NCBI RefSeq assembly: GCF_037414475.1
Contig: NZ_CP147913.1
Span: 9,310,501 to 9,374,500 of the forward strand
DNA length: 64,000 bases
Source: Myxococcus stipitatus
Lineage (GTDB): Bacteria; Myxococcota; Myxococcia; Myxococcales; Myxococcaceae
Reading direction: 5' to 3'
Under the pieces are notes generated by a model. It was not told the DNA's origin, ran no database searches, and worked only from the letters and a program-made list of their open reading frames with translations. This document shows positions 17,143 to 25,700 of this stretch, one piece after another. The translations under genes and the position numbers were made by a program. How positions within the stretch are numbered: position 1 is the first letter of the stretch; each line of letters starts with the position of its first letter.

Positions 17143-20100
17143 CGACGTTCGCCGAGAAGATCGCGCAGTACTCGCCCAAGCGTTTGGCGCTGTTGGCGTT
17201 GGAGCTCAAGTCCAAGCTTGATGCGCTCGAGGGGGCGCGCTCGGAGCCGGTGGCCCTCATCGGCATGGCGTGCCGCTTCCCGGGCGGAGCCGTGGACCCG
17301 GAGTCGTTCTGGCGCGTGCTGCGCGACGGAGTGGATGCCGTCACCGAGGTGCCTCCTTCCCGATGGACGCAGGAGGACGCGGCTCGGTGTGGTCCCGAGG
17401 CACGGCAGAAGCCCGGTGCGCGGTGGGGCGCGTTCCTCGACGAGGTGGACCGCTTCGACGCGGAGTTCTTCGGCATCTCGCCGCGCGAGGCCCACCACAT
17501 GGACCCGCAGCAGCGGCTCCTGCTCGAAGTGGCCTGGGAGGCTCTCGAGGACGCGGGGCAGGATGTCTCGAAGCTCACGGGCAGCCGCACCGGTGTCTTC
17601 GCGGGTGTCTACAACGACGACTACGCGAAGCTCGAGCTGGGGACTCCCTCCGATCAAGACGCGAGCAGCGTCACGGGCACCATCAACAGCGTGGTCGCCG
17701 GACGGCTCTCGTACCTGTTGGACCTTCAGGGGCCGTGCATGGTGGTCGACACCGCGTGCTCGTCCTCGTTGGTGGCGCTGCACCTCGCCTGTCAGAGCCT
17801 GCGGGCAGGGGAGTGCTCGATGGCGCTCGCGGGAGGCGTCAACCTCATCCTCTCGCCGCACTCATCGCTGCGTGTGGCGCGCGGGGATGCGCTCGCACCG
17901 GACGGGCGATGCAAGACGTTCGACTCACGCGCCAATGGCTTCGTGAGAGGTGAGGGCTGCGGCGTGGTGGTTCTCAAGCGCCTGTCGGATGCCATCGCCG
18001 CCGGTGACCCCATCCTGGCGCTCCTGCGCGGTTCGGCCGTCAATCAGGATGGCAAGTCGGCGGGCCTCACCGCGCCGAACATGGTCGCGCAGACGGAGCT
18101 TCTCCGGCAGGCGTTGAGGAGCGCGGGGTTGGAGCCGGGCGACGTCGACTGCATCGAGGCACACGGGACGGGGACCTCGCTTGGGGACCCCATCGAGATG
18201 GAGGCCATCAAGACGGTCTATGGCCAGGGGCGGACCGCGCAGCGGCCGCTCGTGGTGAGCGCGGCCAAGACGAACATCGGGCATCTGGAGGCGGCGGCGG
18301 GCATCGCTGGGGTCATCAAGGCCGTGCTCTCGCTGCGGCACCAGACGGTTCCTCCGCTCCTGCATCTCCAGCGCGTCAACCCGCGCATCGACCTGGAGGG
18401 CATGCCCATCGTCCTGCCCACCTCCGCGCGGCCCTGGCCCGCGTCCGAGCAGTCGCGCCGCATCGCCGTCAGCTCGTTCGGCGCCAGCGGCACGAATGCC
18501 CACGTGATTCTCGAGGAGGCACCCACGCCTTCCTCGCGTCCGGTGACCTCGGCACCCAGCGCTCAATTGCTGACGCTGTCGGCGCGTACGTCCAGCGCGC
18601 TTCGGGAGATGGCGGGGCGTTTTGCCGACCACCTCTCCGCGAGTGTGGAGGCTCCGCTCCAGGATGTCTGCCGGACGGCGGCGATGCGACGCACGCACCA
18701 CGAGCACCGGATCGCCGTCGTGGGTGGGACCGCGAAGGAACTGGCGGAGAAGCTCCGGGAGGCAGCCCTCGCTCCAGGACCTGCACGCAAGGGCACGGGA
18801 CCGCGGAAGGTCGTGTTCGTCTTCCCGGGACAAGGCTCCCAGTGGTTGGGCATGGGGCGGCGCTTGCTCGAGGAGGAGCCCGCGTTCCGGGACGCGCTCG
18901 AGCGGATCGACGCCGCGCTGCGGCCCCATGTCTCGTGGGGACTGTTGGAGGTGTTGCGCGCGTCGCCCGAGCAGTCCCGGCTGGGGGAGATTGATGTCGT
19001 GCAGCCGGTGTTGTTCGCCATGGAGGTGGCGCTCGCCGAGCTCTGGCGCTCCTGGGGCATCACCCCGGACGCTGTGCTGGGACACAGCATGGGCGAGGTG
19101 GCCGCGGCCCACGTGGCGGGCGCGCTGAGCCTCGAGGATGCGGCGTCCATCATCTGCGAGCGGAGCAAGCTGCTTCGCCGCATCAGTGGTCAGGGCGCGA
19201 TGCTCGCGGTGGAGCTCCCCATGGCGGAGGCTCGCACCGTCATCGCCGGGCGCGAGGCGAGCGTGGCCATCGCCGTCAGCAACAGCCCGACGTCCACGGT
19301 GTTGGCGGGGGATGCCTTGGTGCTGGAGGAGGTCCGGGCGGCCCTCGCGGAGCGCAACGTTTTCTGCCGTTGGGTGAAGGTGGACGTGGCCTCACACAGC
19401 CCTCAAGTGGACTGCCTGCGTGAGGAGCTGCTCGCGGTGCTCTCGGCGTTGCGGCCAAGGCCCACGTCCACGCTGATGCTGTCCACCGTCACCGCGTCGG
19501 CATGTGATGGCCTGGGACTCGATGCGTCCTATTGGGTGCGCAACCTGCGCGAGCCCGTGCTGTTCTCCACGTCCGTGGCCCGGCTCATCGAGGAGGGACA
19601 CACCGTCTTCGTCGAGCTGAGTCCCCATCCCATCCTGCTGCCCGCCATCGAGCGTTGCTTGCAGCATGCGAACCGCGAGGGGCTCCTGCTCGCCTCGCTG
19701 CGCCGCGAGGAGGCTGAGCGCTCGGTGATGTTGGAGTCGCTGGGGGCGCTGTACCGCGCCGAGCACCCGGTGGACTGGTCGCGGCTCTTCCCCGAGGGTG
19801 GGCGCGTGGTTCCGTTGCCGCCGTACCCGTGGCAGCGGAAGCGGTACTGGCTCGACGGCGCGGTGTTGCCCGTGTCCGCGGCGGCCGAGCGCCTGACGTC
19901 CTTGAGGGGCAGGCCCGTGCACGTGGCGCAGGGGCTCGGCGGTCATGTCTTCGAGCTGGAGCTGGGCAGCACTTCGTTGCCATGGCTTGGCGCACATCGG
20001 TTGGGCGGAGTGGCGGTGCTTCCCGCGTCGGCCTTGGTGGAGCTGGTGCTCAGCGCCGCGGCGGAAGTGTCGGGAGCGGGGAGACGCGCGTTGACGGAGG

Positions 20101-22721
20101 TGGAGTTCGAGCGTGCGCTGGTGCTCCCCGAGTCCCGTCGGCGCATCCTCCAGGTGCACCTCTCACTGGCGTCGGACGGACAGCATCGCTTCCACATCCA
20201 CAGCCGCCCGGTGGGTGGGGCGACGCGTGAGGCTTCGTGGGTGCTTCACGCTCGCGGCCAGGTGCGCCTCATGGAGGCCGGGTCCAGCGCGAGCCCGGTC
20301 TCCGTCGAGAAGGTGCGGGCGGCGTGCACGCAGCATGTGCGGTCCTCGGCTCACTACGATGCGCTCGCCCAGCGCAACGTCCAGTACGAGCAGCCGCTGC
20401 GAACGTTGGGAGAGGTCTTTCGTCGGGCCGGTGAGGCGCTCGGGCGCATCACGCTGAGCCCGGAGGTTGTCCAGGAGTCGGAGCACTATCAACTCCATCC
20501 GGCCCTTCTCGACGCGGCCTTGCAGACCCTGGCGTCCGCCGTCATGGAAGAGGGAGATGGGGCCGCGCTGTTCATGCCCGTGCGCATCGGCGCGATTGAG
20601 TGCGCAGCGGGCCGTGCCCAGGTGGAGTGGGCTCATGCGTCCGTGGACTTCTCGGGGGATGGCTCGGCACCTGCCGGCGCGCTGGAGCTCCTCGATGGAA
20701 GTGGGGCGATGGTGGCCTCGGTTCGCGGTGTCCAGCTCAGGCGCGTCCCGGCGGAGAGCATCCTCGACGCGCTCGGGGCGCGGAGCGAGGAGGAGGCAGA
20801 GGACTGGCTCTACGACGTGGCATGGGAGCCCCGGCCCGCTGCCTCCGCAAACACGGCTGACGCGGACTGGCTGGTGTTCATTGATCAGCGTGGCTGTGGG
20901 ACGGCGCTCGTCGAGGAGATTTCAAACAAGGGTGACGCTTGCGTCACCGTGACGGCGGGAAGCGCGTACCAGCGTCTGGACGAGCGACGCTTCGTGGTGG
21001 ACCCGGCGCGGCCCGAGGACTTCGTGCGTCTGCTGCGTGAGGCACCTTCCTCGGCGACGCGGAGCCAACGAGTCCTCTATCTGTGGGGGCTCGATGCGGC
21101 AGGTGACGAGGTGCTGTCACCCTGGACCTCCGCCGGGGCTCTCCACGTCATCCAAGGTCTGCTGGCGGAACGCAAGAAGGCCCGCGTGTGGATGGTGACG
21201 CGAGGGGCCCAGGTGACCGGCTCCTCGGGCGAGAAGGTCTCTCTGTCTCAGTCGTCGCTGTGGGGCTTTGGTCGTGTGGTGTCCCTGGAGCAACCGGACC
21301 ACTGGGGTGGACTCATCGACCTGGACCCGGATGGTTCGTCCGCAGAAGCGGCGGCGCTGTTCCAGGAGATCTCCTCGTCCGAGGTGGATGGAGAAGATCA
21401 GGTCGCGCTGAGGAAGGAGCGGCGCGTGGTTCCTCGCCTCGTTTCCGCCCGCTCGCGGCAGACGGTGGAGCCGCTGAGCCTTCGTCCGGATGCGTCCTAC
21501 CTGGTGACTGGCGGGCTTGGAGGGTTGGGCCTGAAGGTGGCGCGGTGGTTGGTGGAGCGGGGGGCCCGGCACCTTGTGCTCGTGGGCCGGCGCGCGCTCT
21601 CCACGGAGGGCGCCGAGTCCGATCGCAGGGAAGAGGCTCTCGAGGCGCTTCGTGCTCTCGGAGCGACGGTCACCCCGGTGGCGGCCGATGTGTCGGAGCG
21701 CGCCCAGGTGGCGGCGCTCCTGCGCGAGGTGCCCACCACGCACCCGCTGCGCGGTGTCATCCACGCGGCTTCGCTCATGACGGCACATCGCCTGGAAGAC
21801 ATGGACGTGCGGGCCCTGACCGCGATGCTGCGTCCCAAGGCACTGGGCGCCGTGGTGCTCCATGAGCTGACGCGTGGGCTCGACCTGGATTTTTTCGTCA
21901 TGTTCTCGTCGACCTCGACGCTGTGGGGGGCCTCGGGACTGGCGCACTACGGGGCCGCGAACCAGGTCCTGGAGGCGCTCGCCCACCACCGTCGCGCGGC
22001 GGGCCTGCCGGCGACCACCATTCACTGGGGCACCTGGGATGAAGTGAGCGGCGAACGCGCGGAGGGCGCGCAGGGCTTCGAGCGCTTTGGCTTGAAGGCC
22101 ATGGCCTCTCCGCGAGCACTCGGTGCGATGGGGCAGGTGATGCGGTCGGGAGCGAAGGTCCAGACCGTCGCCTCCGTGGACTGGTCCTCGCTGAAGCCGC
22201 TCTGGGAGGCGCGGCGGCGGAGGCCATTCCTCCAGCAGGTGGGCGCCCCCGTGTCAGTGCCTGGCACCTCCGCGCGAGCACAGCTGCTCACGGAGCTGGA
22301 GGCGCTGCCTCCTCCCCGCCGCTTCGACGCACTGCTGCGACAGCTCCAGCGCGAGGTGGGGCGCATCCTCGGGTTCCCGCCCGCGGAGCCTCCGCCCACG
22401 GACCGTGGCTTCTTCCAGATGGGCATGACGTCACTGATGACCGTGGAGCTGCGCAACGTGCTCCAGCGGGGTTTCGGCAGGGAGCTCCCCGCGAGCCTGG
22501 CCTTCGACTACCCGACGGTGGAGTCCCTGGCGAAGCGGCTGGCGGGGCTCGCGGAGGCAGTGGAGATACCGCTGCCCGACAGCGGGGGGCCGGCGTCACG
22601 CGCGCAGGCCCCGGTGATGGATGAGAGCGGACTGTCCGAGCGCCTGTCGCGCATGGACCAGATGTCCGACGACGAAATCGAACGGCTGATCTCCGAGAAG
22701 ATCGCCGGAAGTTCGCACTGA
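17139..22721 (+). CDS. PKS extension module 3: KS-AT-(decayed DH)-KR-ACP (methylmalonyl, hydroxyl retained)
   Basis: 1860 aa. KS (35-455) Cys207; AT (558-860) GHSMG Ser650 and VASH (750-753), methylmalonyl type; a DH-sized region (920-1190) that still has HxxxGxxxxP (His953) and LLDAALQ, but whose conserved YGP is replaced by YEQ (1083-1085) and whose flanks are diverged. The KR (1450-1640) lacks LDD and has Trp1596 eight residues before Tyr1604, the A-type signature. The ACP site reads GMTSL (Ser1765), with Thr replacing the usual Asp. A non-functional DH plus an A-type KR predicts a secondary alcohol at C13 beside a methyl at C12, matching phenalamide. The N-terminal coiled coil and C-terminal helix are docking elements. 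It follows the previous gene by ATGA overlap and ends 16 bp before the next. Confidence 0.94.
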   Translation: MTTFAEKIAQYSPKRLALLALELKSKLDALEGARSEPVALIGMACRFPGGAVDPESFWRVLRDGVDAVTEVPPSRWTQEDAARCGPEARQKPGARWGAFLDEVDRFDAEFFGISPREAHHMDPQQRLLLEVAWEALEDAGQDVSKLTGSRTGVFAGVYNDDYAKLELGTPSDQDASSVTGTINSVVAGRLSYLLDLQGPCMVVDTACSSSLVALHLACQSLRAGECSMALAGGVNLILSPHSSLRVARGDALAPDGRCKTFDSRANGFVRGEGCGVVVLKRLSDAIAAGDPILALLRGSAVNQDGKSAGLTAPNMVAQTELLRQALRSAGLEPGDVDCIEAHGTGTSLGDPIEMEAIKTVYGQGRTAQRPLVVSAAKTNIGHLEAAAGIAGVIKAVLSLRHQTVPPLLHLQRVNPRIDLEGMPIVLPTSARPWPASEQSRRIAVSSFGASGTNAHVILEEAPTPSSRPVTSAPSAQLLTLSARTSSALREMAGRFADHLSASVEAPLQDVCRTAAMRRTHHEHRIAVVGGTAKELAEKLREAALAPGPARKGTGPRKVVFVFPGQGSQWLGMGRRLLEEEPAFRDALERIDAALRPHVSWGLLEVLRASPEQSRLGEIDVVQPVLFAMEVALAELWRSWGITPDAVLGHSMGEVAAAHVAGALSLEDAASIICERSKLLRRISGQGAMLAVELPMAEARTVIAGREASVAIAVSNSPTSTVLAGDALVLEEVRAALAERNVFCRWVKVDVASHSPQVDCLREELLAVLSALRPRPTSTLMLSTVTASACDGLGLDASYWVRNLREPVLFSTSVARLIEEGHTVFVELSPHPILLPAIERCLQHANREGLLLASLRREEAERSVMLESLGALYRAEHPVDWSRLFPEGGRVVPLPPYPWQRKRYWLDGAVLPVSAAAERLTSLRGRPVHVAQGLGGHVFELELGSTSLPWLGAHRLGGVAVLPASALVELVLSAAAEVSGAGRRALTEVEFERALVLPESRRRILQVHLSLASDGQHRFHIHSRPVGGATREASWVLHARGQVRLMEAGSSASPVSVEKVRAACTQHVRSSAHYDALAQRNVQYEQPLRTLGEVFRRAGEALGRITLSPEVVQESEHYQLHPALLDAALQTLASAVMEEGDGAALFMPVRIGAIECAAGRAQVEWAHASVDFSGDGSAPAGALELLDGSGAMVASVRGVQLRRVPAESILDALGARSEEEAEDWLYDVAWEPRPAASANTADADWLVFIDQRGCGTALVEEISNKGDACVTVTAGSAYQRLDERRFVVDPARPEDFVRLLREAPSSATRSQRVLYLWGLDAAGDEVLSPWTSAGALHVIQGLLAERKKARVWMVTRGAQVTGSSGEKVSLSQSSLWGFGRVVSLEQPDHWGGLIDLDPDGSSAEAAALFQEISSSEVDGEDQVALRKERRVVPRLVSARSRQTVEPLSLRPDASYLVTGGLGGLGLKVARWLVERGARHLVLVGRRALSTEGAESDRREEALEALRALGATVTPVAADVSERAQVAALLREVPTTHPLRGVIHAASLMTAHRLEDMDVRALTAMLRPKALGAVVLHELTRGLDLDFFVMFSSTSTLWGASGLAHYGAANQVLEALAHHRRAAGLPATTIHWGTWDEVSGERAEGAQGFERFGLKAMASPRALGAMGQVMRSGAKVQTVASVDWSSLKPLWEARRRRPFLQQVGAPVSVPGTSARAQLLTELEALPPPRRFDALLRQLQREVGRILGFPPAEPPPTDRGFFQMGMTSLMTVELRNVLQRGFGRELPASLAFDYPTVESLAKRLAGLAEAVEIPLPDSGGPASRAQAPVMDESGLSERLSRMDQMSDDEIERLISEKIAGSSH

Positions 22722-22737
22722 ATCGAGCGCTGCGACC

Positions 22738-25700
22738 ATGAGCCGAGAGTTCTACGAGAAGATCGCGAACCTGCCTCCGAAGCGGCTCGCGTTGTTGGCC
22801 CTGGAGCTGAACACCGAGAACGAGGCGCTCAAGCGCACGCGCTCGGAGCCCATCGCCATCGTCGGCACCTCCTGCCGTCTGCCCGGTGGTGTCGAGAGCC
22901 CCGAGGATTTCTGGAGGCTGCTGTCCAACGGTGTCGACGCCATCCGCGAGGTGCCTCGCGACCGGTGGGACGCGGAGGCGCTGTTCGACCCCGAGCCGGG
23001 GCGGCCCGGCAAGACGTATGCGCGCTGGGGCGGGTTCATCGACGGCATCGAGCAGTTCGATGCGGGGTTCTTCGGAATCTCCCCGCGCGAGGCCTCGCGC
23101 ATGGACCCGCAGCACCGGATGTTGCTGGAGCTGGCGTGGGAAGCGCTCGAGCGGGCCGGCCAGCCCGCGGACCAGCTCGCTGGGAGCCGGACGGGCGTGT
23201 TCCTGGGTGTCATCGGGAGTGACTACGCACGGCTCCAGGCGGAGCGGCTCGGTGGCTCGCTGGACATCTACCACCTCACGGGCACCTGCCTGAACGCGGC
23301 CGCGGGTCGGCTGTCGTATGCGCTGGGTTTGCAGGGCCCGAGCATGGCCATCGACACGGCGTGCTCATCGTCCCTCGTGGCGCTCCATACGGCCTGCCAG
23401 AGCCTGCGCAATCGCGACTGCGACCTGGCGCTCGCCGCGGGCGTCAACCTCATGCTCTCGCCGGAAGGCGCCATCGCGCTGTCGAGCAGCCGGGGCCTCG
23501 CGCCGGATGGACGATGCAAGACCTTCGACGCGGCGGCTGACGGGTTCGTGCGCGCGGAAGGCGTGGCCGTCGTGGTCCTCAAGCGGCTCTCGCAGGCGCA
23601 GGCGGATGGGGACGAAATCCTCGCGCTCATCGCGGGCTCCTGCGTGAATCAGGATGGCGCGAGCAGTGGCCTGATGGTTCCGAATGGTCCAGCGCAGGAG
23701 CTGGTCATCCGGCAGGCGCTGTCGAACGCGGGGCTTGCGCCTTCGCAGATCTCGTTCATCGAGGCGCACGGCACCGGCACGTCACTGGGAGACCCCATCG
23801 AGCTCCAGGCCCTGGCCCACGTGTTCGGCGAGGGCCGGGCGGCCGAGTCGCCGCTCATCGTGGGCGCGGTGAAGTCGAACATCGGCCACCTGGAGGCGAC
23901 GGCGGGATTGGCCGGCATCCTCAAGGTGGTGCTCGCGCTTCGTCACGAGGCCATCCCGCCCAACCTTCACTTCAAGCGCCTCAATCCGAACATCGCCATC
24001 GGCAACGCGCCGGTGGTCATCCCCACGGAGCAGCGGCCCTGGCCACGCGGCGAACGTCCTCGGTTCGCGGGCGTGAGCGCGTTTGGTTTGAGCGGGACCA
24101 ATGCTCACATCATCCTTCAGGAGGCACCGGCCCCTCACGCGACTTCCACCCCCGAGCGTGGCGCGGAGTTGCTGGTGCTCTCGGCCCGAAGCCCCGAGGC
24201 GCTGGTGGCCACGGCGCGGCGCCACGCGGACTGGTTGACGGAGCACCCGGAGGCTTCGCTTCGAGACGTCTGTGCCACGGCCGCGCTTCGGCGTGCGCAC
24301 CATGAGCACCGTCTGGCCCTCACGGGGCGGACCCCGGGAGAGCTCGCGGAGAAGCTCCAGGCCCTTGCCCGAGGCGAGTCGGTGGCCGGAGGGACTGTTG
24401 GCCGCAAGGTAGGCGGCGCCCGCCGACGGGTCGTCTTCGTGTTCCCCGGTCAAGGTTCGCAGTGGCTGGGGATGGGCCGGCGCCTGTTGGAGGAAGAGCC
24501 CGTGTTCCGGGCCGCGCTGGAGCGATGCGCCGAGGCCATCCGCGCCGAGGCGGCATTCAACCTCCTGGAGGTGCTGGCGGCGGACGCGGAGCACTCGCGC
24601 CTGGGAGAGATTGACGTCATCCAGCCCGTGCTGTTCGCGATGGAGGTGGCCCTCGCGGAGCTCTGGCGCGCATGGGGCATCGAGCCCGACGCGGTGGTGG
24701 GCCACAGCATGGGCGAGGTGGCCGCGGCGCATGTGGCTGGCGCGCTCGGCTTGGAGGATGCGGTGGCCATCATCTGCCGCCGGAGCAAGCTGCTTCGCAC
24801 CGTGAGTGGCCGGGGCGCCATGTTCATGGTCGACCTCACGTTGGAGGAGGCGAAGGAAGCCCTGCGAGGCTTCGAGGACCGGGTCTCCGTCGCGGTGAGC
24901 AACGGGGTGCGCTCGACGGTGCTCTCCGGCGATCCGGTCGCGCTCGAGGAGGTGACCCGGCGGCTCTCGGCCCGGGAGGTCTTCTTCCGCCCGGTGAAGG
25001 TGGATGTCGCGTCGCACAGTCCTCAAATGGACCCGCTGCGTCCGGAGTTGCTCACGGCGCTCCAGGGCGTGCGCCCCCGCGTGGCGAGCATCCCCATGTG
25101 CTCGACGGTGACCGGCGCCATGGTGGATGGCACGTCATTCCATGCCCGTTACTGGGTGGACAACCTGCGCGAGCCGGTCCTGTTCTCCACCGCCATCGAG
25201 AGGCTCGCGACGGAGGGGCATGACCTCTTCATCGAGCTGAGTCCGCATCCCATCCTCCTGCCCGCGGTGGAGCAGCATCTGCGCCACCTGGGGCGTTCGG
25301 GGGCTGTTGTCCCATCGCTGCGCCGGGATGAGGACGAGCGGACCTCGATGTTGTCCGCGCTCGGGGCGATTCACGTCACGGGACATGCGGTGGACCTGCG
25401 CCGGCAGCATCCGGTGCGCTGCCGCCCGGTGGCCCTGCCCACCTATGCGTGGCAGCGCGAGCACTTCTGGGTCGAAGCCCCGGCCCGTGCGCGCCGTGCC
25501 CGCACGTCCGGGCGGCACCCGTTGCTCGGGGAACATGTGGCGCTGGCGGCGCAACCGGGCACGCACCTCTGGCAGACGGAGCTGGCCGCGGACAGTCCGG
25601 CCTATCTCTCGGACCACCTCGTGCACGGCGACGTCGTGTTGCCGGGCGCGGCCTATCTCGAAATGGCCGTGGCTGGCGCGGTGGAGGCCTTGGGCGCGAA

